Assembly (NCBI GenBank): GCA_003513555.1
Contig: DOPG01000433.1
Location: 6,385-11,872, forward strand
DNA: 5,488 nt
Direction of reading: 5' to 3'
Source: Rhodopirellula sp.
GTDB taxonomy: Bacteria; Planctomycetota; Planctomycetia; Pirellulales; Pirellulaceae
In this document: positions 1-5,488 of the stretch, piece by piece
Position numbering within the stretch: position 1 is the stretch's first letter
How the letters are laid out: every line of letters begins with the position of its first letter
The notes under the pieces: model-generated
What the model saw: only the letters and a program-made list of their open reading frames with translations
What the model was told of the DNA's origin: nothing
The model's database searches: none
Position numbers and translations under genes: made by a program

Positions 1-375
1 GTTTTTGAGGCTGCCTTTGCGATTTTATTTCTTTTGATCGTGTTAATACGCTACTTCTACATGAGACAATTCGAGACGTTCCTTGGGGCACGTAAACCAG
101 CGTCTCTGTTTCACAAACGACTCGGAAAGGCCATTCACAGATCAATCTATTTTTGTCTGGTTTTACTTCCACTCTCCGGGTTGTTGATCGCAGGATTGTT
201 CGCCTTGGGAATCCGCGAGGGAGCACTGCAAGATTTCACGCTTGCTTTACATGAGTTTTGTGCTTCTCTTAGCTATTTCCTGATTACAATTCACATCGCA
301 GCAGCGATTTTCTCTCGGTTCAGGGGAGAAGGCATTTGGACATCGATGGTGCCGTTATGGAAAGAGAAAATTTAG
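1..375 (+). CDS. Cytochrome b561-family membrane protein, 3' part (start lies before the window)
   Basis: The frame is open from the first base of the window, so this is the last 124 residues of a longer protein; the TTG at 34 is not a credible start. Bacterial cytochrome b561 proteins are four-helix inner-membrane haem b proteins that pass electrons between quinol and periplasmic or membrane partners. Seen here: a hydrophobic stretch at visible residues 4-20; then FHKRLGKAIHR followed by a helix ending in LPLSGLL (about 46-66), as in the third helix of the family; then LHEF...YFLITIHIAAA (about 82-104), the fourth helix. H46, H84 and H98 are candidate haem ligands. The basic tail ending in WKEKI fits a cytoplasmic C-terminus. 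The stop TAG is at 373-375. No terminator-like hairpin follows. A haem subunit of a dehydrogenase is an alternative; the family call is fairly sure, the partner unknown. Confidence 0.8.
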   Translation, partial: VFEAAFAILFLLIVLIRYFYMRQFETFLGARKPASLFHKRLGKAIHRSIYFCLVLLPLSGLLIAGLFALGIREGALQDFTLALHEFCASLSYFLITIHIAAAIFSRFRGEGIWTSMVPLWKEKI

Positions 376-889
376 GTCCGGGAAATCAACACGAGGCATT
401 GGGACATGCATCGCTATTAATGAACAGAACATGCAATGCCTGCACGAACGCCCGGCCAACTGTGACAAGTTGAGCAACTCAGTAAACCACTGCATTTACG
501 TGGTCAATTGGCTGGATCACCCGAAACCGATTGGCTCAAGGTCAACTCCTGATCTTCATCGGATCGTGTCGATCATGACTGCGTTGCCAAATCCTCAAAA
601 ACCTGATAACGACAACGGCACCTGTCTTGAACATGTGGCAATCGAAATGGATTGGGGAAAAAATGCAACCAATCATGGCAAGCCCCCCGCGGAGCAACTG
701 GAGAAAATAAGCTCCTTGCCAAACTCCACTAATCGCGAGCTCTTCAGGACGCAATAGAAACGACTCACCTGAGTCACATACCAAAATGCTTTCGCCCGTC
801 CCCACATCGCAATCTTGGTCTCTCTGCCGGACTGTTCTCTGTGAATCGCGGGGAAACATGATTTGTGATCGCGAATTGGCAATTCTTCA

Positions 890-898
890 TGTTAGAAT
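890..898 (+). promoter_or_regulatory. Possible extended -10 promoter for the sulfatase gene
   Basis: TGTTAGAAT combines a TG one base upstream with TAGAAT, five of six matches to the sigma-70 -10 box. It would start transcription near 905, giving a leader of about 35 bases that contains the ribosome binding site. The nearby TTGGCA at 876-881 is only 11 bases away, too close to be a normal -35 partner, so the case rests on the extended -10 form. Planctomycete promoters are poorly defined, so this is a guess from consensus only. Confidence 0.3.
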
Positions 899-926
899 GA
901 TGAATCACTTTTGCAACCAATCATTC

Positions 927-931
927 AAAGG
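927..931 (+). promoter_or_regulatory. Ribosome binding site that sets the sulfatase start
   Basis: AAAGG ends nine bases before the ATG at 941. It supports that ATG over the in-frame TTG at 911, whose ten extra residues would sit ahead of the signal peptide and spoil its usual charged start. Confidence 0.55.
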
Positions 932-940
932 TCAGCCCAC

Positions 941-2374
941 ATGAAAAGCTGCACACAATTACTTTTTACTCTGTCAATTTGTGCCGTACTCTTTTCCTGC
1001 GTCAATAAAACACAGGCATCTGATCCCAACTTTGTAATCATTTTTGCGGACGATCAAGGATATGGAGACCTGAGCTGTTTTGGCTCTGAGACGATTAAAA
1101 CACCAAACGTCGATCGATTGGCCGAGGAGGGTCGCAAATTTACCAGCTTCATGGTTGCTTCTCCTGTCTGTACACCATCACGCGCCGCACTGCTAACGGG
1201 TTGCTACCCAAAACGGGTAGGGATGCATCAGCATGTTTTGTTTCCGACATCAACCAAAGGTTTGAACCCAAGCGAACATACAATCGCGGATCACTTGAAA
1301 TCACAAGGCTATGCTACGGCTTGCTTTGGGAAATGGCATCTTGGGCATCATCCAGAAGTCCTGCCCACATCGAATGGTTTTGATACCTACTTGGGTATCC
1401 CTTACTCCAACGACATGAACCATCCCGACAACAAAGGGAAACCACAAGGTGGCCCTGCTGGAATGGATATTCTTTGGAAAGATCCTGAGTCCACTTTGAC
1501 CAAATGGAAAACGCCACTGATCAAGAATGAAGAAATCATTGAGTTGCCAGTCGATCAGCGAACAGTGACGCGAAGATATACACAGAACGCAATCGACTTC
1601 ATCAAAAAACATCGTGATGAATCTTTCTTTGTTTATCTTCCACACTCCATGCCACACATCCCACTTTATGTTCCTGATGATGTGCGCGACCCCAACCCGT
1701 TGAACGCTTATATCAACGTGATCGAGCACATCGATTCAGAGGTCGGTCGACTACTCAAAACGCTGGATGAACTGAAACTCTCAGATAACACCTACGTGAT
1801 TTACACGACCGACAACGGACCCTGGTTGCCGTTCAAACATCATGGTGGATCTGCTGGCCCTCTGCGCGAAGGCAAAGGAACAACTTTTGAGGGCGGTCAA
1901 CGAGTTCCCTGCCTGATTCGTGGGCCAGGAATTCCAGCTGGAACGGTTTGTGACGAGTTGACCGGAACGATCGATGTGCTTCCAACGATTGCCGCGCTTA
2001 CCAATAAACCGCTGCCAAAACAGAACAAAATCGATGGTATCGATGTGTCCAAACTGTGGATGGGTGAAACAGAACAGTCGCCACGAAATGAATTCGTACA
2101 CTACACCTCCCAGGGAAATCTGGAAGGCCTCAGGCAAGACAACTGGAAACTACTGGTCAAAAAACCGAAGCAGCGTAGGAACCAAAAAAACCCAGCTGCC
2201 TCAAAGGCCAAAGTGCAAGTCATGCTGTTTGACCTTAGCAAAGATATCGGAGAACAAAACAACCTCGCTTCCGTGCACCCCGAAATTGTGGAGCGCTTGC
2301 AGCAACGGATGAAACAACTCGACGATGAAATCACGATGAACGCGCGTCGCCCATGGTTTAAGAACGATAAGTAG
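941..2374 (+). CDS. Secreted sulfatase, arylsulfatase A-like (formylglycine type)
   Basis: It hydrolyses sulfate esters, probably on an extracellular or periplasmic carbohydrate; the exact substrate cannot be read from sequence. The 477-residue product starts with a signal peptide (MKSC, hydrophobic core about 6-19) with a likely signal peptidase I site after TQA at residue 26. An LFSC at 17-20 is a weak lipobox. The alkaline-phosphatase-superfamily fold follows: FADDQGYGD with metal ligands D37 and D38; the signature CTPSRAALLTG, with C77 the residue converted to formylglycine and R81; FGKWHLG with K131 and H133; the LPHSMPHIP segment with H235/H239; TTDNG with D291 and N292; and REGKGTTFEGG with K312. 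These match the arylsulfatase A active-site set, so the enzyme looks functional. It needs a formylglycine-generating enzyme from elsewhere. Length is normal for the family. It stands alone between two spacers of over 550 bases, so it is probably transcribed by itself. A lysine-rich, low-complexity insert (about 407-425) precedes the C-terminal subdomain. Confidence 0.96.
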   Translation: MKSCTQLLFTLSICAVLFSCVNKTQASDPNFVIIFADDQGYGDLSCFGSETIKTPNVDRLAEEGRKFTSFMVASPVCTPSRAALLTGCYPKRVGMHQHVLFPTSTKGLNPSEHTIADHLKSQGYATACFGKWHLGHHPEVLPTSNGFDTYLGIPYSNDMNHPDNKGKPQGGPAGMDILWKDPESTLTKWKTPLIKNEEIIELPVDQRTVTRRYTQNAIDFIKKHRDESFFVYLPHSMPHIPLYVPDDVRDPNPLNAYINVIEHIDSEVGRLLKTLDELKLSDNTYVIYTTDNGPWLPFKHHGGSAGPLREGKGTTFEGGQRVPCLIRGPGIPAGTVCDELTGTIDVLPTIAALTNKPLPKQNKIDGIDVSKLWMGETEQSPRNEFVHYTSQGNLEGLRQDNWKLLVKKPKQRRNQKNPAASKAKVQVMLFDLSKDIGEQNNLASVHPEIVERLQQRMKQLDDEITMNARRPWFKNDK

Positions 2375-2527
2375 ACAATAAGACAGCAGACTCTCAGCCG
2401 AATGGTTGGACGTTTCACTGCAGACGACTGGATCCCAGACTATTGGGCTGCAAAACAAACTCGCAGCTCTCTCAAAGCACCCCTGTGACTGAACTGCCTG
2501 CTGCGCACCTATGCGTTTGCACTTGCC

Positions 2528-2567
2528 TCGGAGCCACTCCGTCGCTGCAGCGACGCTTATTCGGAGC
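2528..2567. repeat. Perfect 16-bp palindrome between direct repeats, with competing stems
   Basis: CGTCGCTGCAGCGACG at 2540-2555 is a perfect palindrome that could form a six-pair stem with a TGCA loop. It is flanked by two copies of TCGGAGC, at 2528-2534 and 2561-2567. CTCCG at 2537-2541 can pair with either flanking CGGAG copy, so two folds are possible at the RNA level. A further self-complementary GTGCGCGCAC lies at 2585-2594. The pattern is seen directly; a role as a dispersed palindromic element or structured RNA is inference. There is no T tract after it, so it is not a standard terminator. Confidence 0.5.
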
Positions 2568-2890
2568 GTTTGCCGTAGCGGGAAGTGCGCGCACGTTGCA
2601 AGCTACTCAACCGTTTTTCATTCAGTCGTCGCCACAACGAGCAGATTACCTCCTGCTTCGAGCAAAACACTCGCTGCAAATACAAGCTCGAGCATCCCCT
2701 CCAACCGAATGTGGGCCTGATACTCCATCCCGTTGTGCACGCGTTACGAACTTAAACTGAACATGGATCTTTTTGGCGTTGGAGGGCAATTAATCGGGTT
2801 TAAGTGGCCAACATTTATTTGCTAGCACAGGGGGCACAAAACGAAGACTCCCTCACGAACCGCCTAACCTGACCTAGTGGGAAACCAGTC

Positions 2891-2918
2891 GATTTCGGGA
2901 CGCCGATCGCCCGATATC
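2891..2918. repeat. Inverted repeat upstream of the methyltransferase-like gene
   Basis: GATTTCGGG at 2891-2899 and CCCGATATC at 2910-2918 pair at eight of nine positions across a ten-base loop that contains CGATCG. It ends about 50 bases before the gene start, a position suited to an operator or a leader hairpin, but it has no U-run and could be chance. Confidence 0.3.
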
Positions 2919-2956
2919 TCTAAGGTTGTGACTGTGTCTCTCGTGTGCACCTGATT

Positions 2957-2960
2957 GGGG
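2957..2960 (+). promoter_or_regulatory. Probable ribosome binding site for the gene at 2970
   Basis: GGGG ends nine bases before the ATG at 2970 and favours it over the in-frame TTG at 2955, which would overlap this site. Confidence 0.4.
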
Positions 2961-2969
2961 TATTTTCTG

Positions 2970-3587
2970 ATGCCGTTGTTGAAACTCTGGAATTCTCTTC
3001 GGGGTCAATCCACGAACACACCAGAGACCAAAGCTGAGGAATCCCAAAATCCAGAGAAGCAGATTTCTTCAACCTCTGCGAAGAATCACGCACAACCGGT
3101 CAAACGCTCCGGAAAGGCGGCATTTGGGATATTTGGCAGTGGACCGCATAGTGGACTCTGCAAGCAGTTGAAGCCTCTCAGTGTTCATTCGGTTCTGGAA
3201 GTTGGTGTGGGTGATGGCTCACAGGCAATCGCCGTGATGGACACGCTTTCTCGTCAATCCGAATCCATCCGCTACTATGCGGTGGATGAGTTTGAAATGA
3301 CTGGTGGCGTCAACCTCAAACAATTTCATCAAAAATTGCGGAATCACAACATTCATCCACAGCTGTTTCCGGGCCCGGTTGATCGAGGCTTGATGAAGAT
3401 CGCGCACACAATCGGGTCGGTTGACCTGATTCTCGTGGCCGACGCCAGCGTGATTGACAATAATCCTGCGATCGCTGGCATCCTCGCTCGGATTTCTCAC
3501 GAAGGAACGAGGGTGCTGGTCGCTCGAAACGAAACGTGGAATTCCATCGAAGTGTTCACCGGAGATCGATCTTGTCGAGCGGCTTGA
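2970..3587 (+). CDS. Class I SAM-dependent methyltransferase-like protein, substrate unknown
   Basis: The 205-residue product has a short hydrophobic and basic start (MPLLKLWNSLRG), then a polar stretch rich in Ser, Thr, Glu and Lys (about 12-48) that is probably disordered, then a Rossmann-like domain. VLEVGVGDGS at 75-84 fits motif I of class I methyltransferases (E/DxGxGxG), which binds S-adenosylmethionine. The acidic end of the next strand, YYAVDE with D106, fits motif II, which holds the ribose. VDLILVADA at 151-159 resembles the motif IV strand, but the usual catalytic signatures for DNA, RNA or small-molecule targets are absent. The protein ends soon after the RVLVARNETW strand (about 181-190), so the last beta hairpin may be short or lost; the neighbouring pseudogene makes a shortened 3' end plausible. 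The ATG at 2970 is chosen over the TTG at 2955 on ribosome binding site spacing. A non-enzymatic Rossmann protein is possible. Confidence 0.7.
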   Translation: MPLLKLWNSLRGQSTNTPETKAEESQNPEKQISSTSAKNHAQPVKRSGKAAFGIFGSGPHSGLCKQLKPLSVHSVLEVGVGDGSQAIAVMDTLSRQSESIRYYAVDEFEMTGGVNLKQFHQKLRNHNIHPQLFPGPVDRGLMKIAHTIGSVDLILVADASVIDNNPAIAGILARISHEGTRVLVARNETWNSIEVFTGDRSCRAA

Positions 3588-3595
3588 TTCTACCC

Positions 3596-3607
3596 AGAAC
3601 ATGTTCT
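3596..3607. repeat. Perfect 12-bp palindrome just after a stop codon
   Basis: AGAACATGTTCT lies eight bases after the stop of the methyltransferase-like gene. It has the symmetry of a dimeric-regulator site but no gene start follows closely, and a weak TCAC/GTGA stem comes right after it. No poly-T follows. It may be chance. Confidence 0.25.
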
Positions 3608-3665
3608 CACACGGGTGAATTCCCCAGGAGCGATTTCTTACAACGCTTTCTTTCAAGACTAATCT

Positions 3666-4263
3666 GTTTTTTTGCTCAGGATCGAACATTTCGCAGATGG
3701 AAAATCTCCTCGCGACCAAGGCAAAGCGGGAGTAAAAATTCAACCATTGCATGTGGAGAGTGGTGAAGTCAATCTCGCAGGTCTCGATCACTTCAGGCTG
3801 AAAGTGATATACGACCACCTGATTCTCTCCGCAATGCAATGAGAGGTCGCCCGGACAATGAAGATACAACTGCAGGGTTTCTGGGACTGAATCTGACACC
3901 GCAGCAGTGGGGCATTTTCAAGCGAATCATTTTGACGGGTTACGGGACGAGTTGGAATCTGCCTTGGTAGGCGATGCCACTTCCAGCATATGCATCGCCC
4001 CCCCGAGGAACGAGTTACAGCAAAGTGATCACCAACATGGAAGAAGTCCAAGCCCATGCGGGGCCTATCTTGGCTAATGCGAGCCAAGCTGATCCTCCAG
4101 TGCACAAAATAGCAGACAACCTGATTCAAATCTGTAGATCCATGAATTTTCACAACCCCTCGTGACCATCATGCCGCGGCAGCAATTGCCCTATCACATC
4201 GCACTGCTTCGTGGCTACAACTTGAACCAGCGGCGGAACTTGGCAAAAAGCGTCATCGTCGAG
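3666..4263 (+). pseudogene. glmS: Decayed glmS remnant (glutamine-fructose-6-phosphate aminotransferase, isomerizing)
   Basis: Intact GlmS (about 610 residues) makes glucosamine-6-phosphate for UDP-GlcNAc synthesis and has an N-terminal glutaminase domain and two SIS domains. Here pieces of it appear in order in three frames. Frame 3 near 3738-3817 gives IQPLHVESGEVNLAG...LKVIYDH, the linker ahead of SIS1. Frame 2 from 3818 gives PDSLRNAMRGR, then NLTPQQ and RIILTGYGTSWN, the start of SIS1 where the usual ACGTS has Tyr for Cys. The frame then changes near 3953 and the text jumps to ALVGDATSSICIAP in frame 1, already near the end of SIS2. It moves to frame 2 at a run of seven C (3998-4004) for SYSKVITNMEEVQ and KIADNLIQI. 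It returns to frame 1 near 4140 for HEFSQPLVTIMP, YHIALLRG and the C-terminal signature RNLAKSVIVE. The expected stop at 4264-4266 reads CAA. The glutaminase domain and roughly 200 SIS residues are absent, so no active enzyme is possible. The left end is uncertain; homology is clear only from about 3738. Confidence 0.88.
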
Positions 4264-4303
4264 CAAGAACAACTTGATCGCGCCCAGCTACCAAATAGTG
4301 TGA

Positions 4304-4556
4304 AAGAGTTTCTCGAGCCAGAGAATTTATCTAGCAGAAGAGGAAGTACAGCCCCATAAAACCATCCGGCTTAAGCTACAATTCGCGGAAAGTGCTAATC
4401 GTAAATATCGGGGACACTGCCGCAATCGAAATCGCTGAGCTGGTGGCACAGATGGCGGCTGAGATTGAAAAACTGCGTCATATCAAAGTCAATATCACAC
4501 GAATCGTTTTTGGCATTTCCGATCCGAGCCACACAATCGCAGAAGAATCTGTTTAA
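4304..4556 (+). pseudogene. Unidentified coding-like stretch, perhaps a second decayed gene or a small ORF
   Basis: I do not recognise this sequence. Frame 2 from 4304 reads RIYLAEEEVQPHKTIRLKL and continues to about 4390. Frame 3 then reads VLIVNIGDTAAIEIAELV, followed by an amphipathic helix-like segment and ITRIVFGISDP, up to a TAA at 4554-4556. Joined by a single frame change near 4385-4392, the two halves look like one protein: charged beta-like text followed by a strand and a helix. Alternatively a GTG at 4392 or an ATG at 4452 could start a very small real gene, but neither has a good ribosome binding site. It ends 20 bases before the epimerase start. A decayed gene next to the glmS remnant is my preferred reading, with low confidence. 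Confidence 0.3.
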
Positions 4557-4576
4557 AATCGAATAAGTGAAAATTC

Positions 4577-5488
4577 ATGAGTCAACATCTGGTTACCGGT
4601 GCCGCCGGATTCATCGGTTTTCATCTGTCAATGCGTTTGCTTACCCGCGGGGAAAAAGTCGTTGGCTTTGATAATCTCAATGACTACTACAGTGTTGAAC
4701 TAAAACGCGATCGTTTGAAGCTTCTGACAGAATTTGATCACTTCAAGTTCGTCGAAGCCGACCTAGCCGACCAAGCAAAAGTCGATCAGGTCTTCCGCGA
4801 CCACAACTTTGACCGAGTTGTCAACTTGGCAGCTCAGGCAGGCGTCCGTTACTCGCTTGAAAATCCACGCGCTTACACGGAAAGTAACGTTGTAGGTTTC
4901 TTAAATATTCTTGAAGCCTGCCGGCATGCCAAGACACCACATCTAACCTATGCAAGCAGCAGCAGTGTGTACGGCGGCGGGACCAAAATGCCCTTTGGAA
5001 CTTCTGACCGTGTTGACCATCCTTTAAGTCTTTATGCTGCCACCAAGAAAAGCAATGAGCTGATGGCCCATACGTACAGTCACCTGTATGGTTTGCCTAC
5101 CACTGGCCTGCGCTTTTTCACTGTATATGGTCCGTGGGGACGTCCTGACATGGCTTTATTCTTGTTCACGAAAGCTATTCTCGAAAGGCGTCCCATTGAT
5201 GTGTTCAATGAAGGACGAATGCAGCGTGACTTCACGTACATTGACGACATTGTTGAAGGCGTTGACCGAACTTCCGAAAAAATTGCGGTACCCGATCCCG
5301 ACTGGAACAGCAGCGCCCCTAATCCCTCCACCAGCGCAGCCCCCTATCGAATCTATAACATTGGTAACAATGATCCGGTCGAATTATCAACCTTCATTGA
5401 AACCATTGAGCAAGCACTTGGAATTCGGGCCCAGAGGAATCTCATGCCGATGCACGCTGGAGACGTACCGGCCACGTCTGCGGACATC
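4577..5488 (+). CDS. UDP-glucuronate 4-epimerase, 5' part (runs off the window end)
   Basis: This enzyme interconverts UDP-glucuronate and UDP-galacturonate with bound NAD+ in the cytoplasm, supplying galacturonate for capsule, O-antigen or other surface polysaccharide. It belongs to the extended short-chain dehydrogenase family and resembles CapI/LspL-type enzymes. The frame is open for 304 codons to the last base; the family usually has about 335-340 residues, so only the C-terminal tip is missing. Seen: TGAAGFIG at 7-14 (NAD-binding GxxGxxG), D32 after the second strand (ribose binding), NLAAQAGVR at 83-91, ASSSSVYG at 126-133 with the catalytic Ser/Thr region, YAATK with Y153 and K157, the family-typical RFFTVYGPWGRPDMA at 179-193, QRDFTYIDD at 216-224, RIYNIGN at 258-264, and GDVPAT at 295-300. 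All key residues are present. The start has only a weak ribosome binding site (AAGTGA about 4565-4570). The next ATG in frame, at residue 19, lies beyond the NAD motif, so 4577 is right. Confidence 0.96.
   Translation, partial: MSQHLVTGAAGFIGFHLSMRLLTRGEKVVGFDNLNDYYSVELKRDRLKLLTEFDHFKFVEADLADQAKVDQVFRDHNFDRVVNLAAQAGVRYSLENPRAYTESNVVGFLNILEACRHAKTPHLTYASSSSVYGGGTKMPFGTSDRVDHPLSLYAATKKSNELMAHTYSHLYGLPTTGLRFFTVYGPWGRPDMALFLFTKAILERRPIDVFNEGRMQRDFTYIDDIVEGVDRTSEKIAVPDPDWNSSAPNPSTSAAPYRIYNIGNNDPVELSTFIETIEQALGIRAQRNLMPMHAGDVPATSADI

Larger units (their letters stand above)
376..940. other. Spacer without a convincing gene
   Basis: This 565-base stretch separates the cytochrome gene from the sulfatase. 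Open frames of about 100 codons exist on both strands (431-757 on +, 542-859 on -), but they overlap each other, have no clear ribosome binding site and encode no recognisable motif. Small self-complementary sites occur (AGTTGAGCAACT near 468-479, CCGCGG near 686-691), but none looks like an intrinsic terminator. The only signals I would annotate are the promoter and ribosome binding site at its right end. Confidence 0.6.
2375..2969. other. Spacer with a GC-rich, palindrome-bearing island
   Basis: This is a 595-base gap between the sulfatase and the methyltransferase-like gene. The part at 2461-2580 is about 60% GC by hand count, while 2761-2820 is about 40% and the sulfatase gene about 47%. 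Open frames at 2443-2760 and 2511-2720 overlap, are rich in Ser, Ala, Thr and Cys, and show no domain or ribosome binding site, so I do not call them genes. A third frame over the same bases is open except for one TAG near 2577. The island may be a non-coding repeat or a foreign fragment. Sites inside it are listed separately. Confidence 0.55.

Noticed and set aside
431..757. 108-codon open frame on the + strand
   Set aside because: It has no ribosome binding site, no recognisable motif and atypical composition, and it overlaps an equally long frame on the other strand.
542..859. 105-codon open frame on the - strand
   Set aside because: It shows no domain or start signal and has rare-looking codon use; it is likely chance in a spacer.
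1301..1729. 142-codon open frame on the - strand inside the sulfatase gene
   Set aside because: It is antisense to conserved sulfatase sequence and has no start signal.
2430..2446. CCCA/TGGG stem after the sulfatase gene as a terminator
   Set aside because: It has only four pairs and no following T run, so it is too weak to call.
2443..2760. 105-codon open frame in the GC-rich island
   Set aside because: It has a Ser/Ala/Thr/Cys-rich translation with no motif, the neighbouring frames are also open over long stretches, and it contains the palindrome; composition explains the open frame.
2774..2950. Possible integron attC site around GCCTAAC at 2862-2868
   Set aside because: No matching GTTRRRY partner was found at a suitable distance and no integrase or cassette is visible.
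3219..3899. 226-codon open frame on the - strand
   Set aside because: It runs antisense to most of the methyltransferase domain and the glmS relic, both of which carry recognisable protein motifs on the + strand; it is a shadow.
3974..4359. Two small + strand frames (3974-4165 and 4162-4359) as separate genes
   Set aside because: Both are parts of the glmS remnant; the first matches the SIS2 end and the second the GlmS C-terminus read past a lost stop.

Overview
The window looks like bacterial chromosome, most likely from a planctomycete (Planctomycetota). That placement is an inference from a secreted formylglycine-type sulfatase written in the style common in that phylum, moderate GC (about 47% in the sulfatase gene by partial hand count), long spacers between genes, and two nucleotide-sugar genes that resemble planctomycete and proteobacterial homologues. 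All recognisable genes lie on the + strand. No tRNA, rRNA, CRISPR array, transposase or phage gene was seen.

Layout: (1) 1-375 is the 3' end of a cytochrome b561-type membrane haem protein that begins before the window. (2) 376-940 is a spacer without a convincing gene; its end holds a possible extended -10 promoter and a Shine-Dalgarno sequence for the next gene. (3) 941-2374 is a complete exported sulfatase with an intact catalytic set. (4) 2375-2969 is a second spacer; it contains a GC-rich island (about 60% around 2461-2580) with a perfect 16-bp palindrome and competing stems, and a second inverted repeat near the next gene. (5) 2970-3587 is a small class I SAM-methyltransferase-like protein of unknown substrate. 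(6) About 3666-4263 is the broken remnant of glmS (glutamine-fructose-6-phosphate aminotransferase). It has no glutaminase domain, the two SIS domains are joined by a large internal deletion, several frame changes are present, and the stop codon is lost. (7) About 4304-4556 is unidentified coding-like sequence in two frames, perhaps a second decayed gene. (8) 4577 to the window end is a UDP-glucuronate 4-epimerase, running off the edge at residue 304 of about 335.

Functionally the intact genes do not form one clear pathway. The sulfatase points to desulfation of external sulfated polysaccharides. The epimerase makes UDP-galacturonate for surface polysaccharide. The dead glmS belonged to UDP-GlcNAc precursor synthesis, so 3660-5488 may be an eroded nucleotide-sugar or polysaccharide locus. 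I found no convincing new multi-gene system. The most informative hidden item is the glmS pseudogene, which is only visible when three reading frames are read together.
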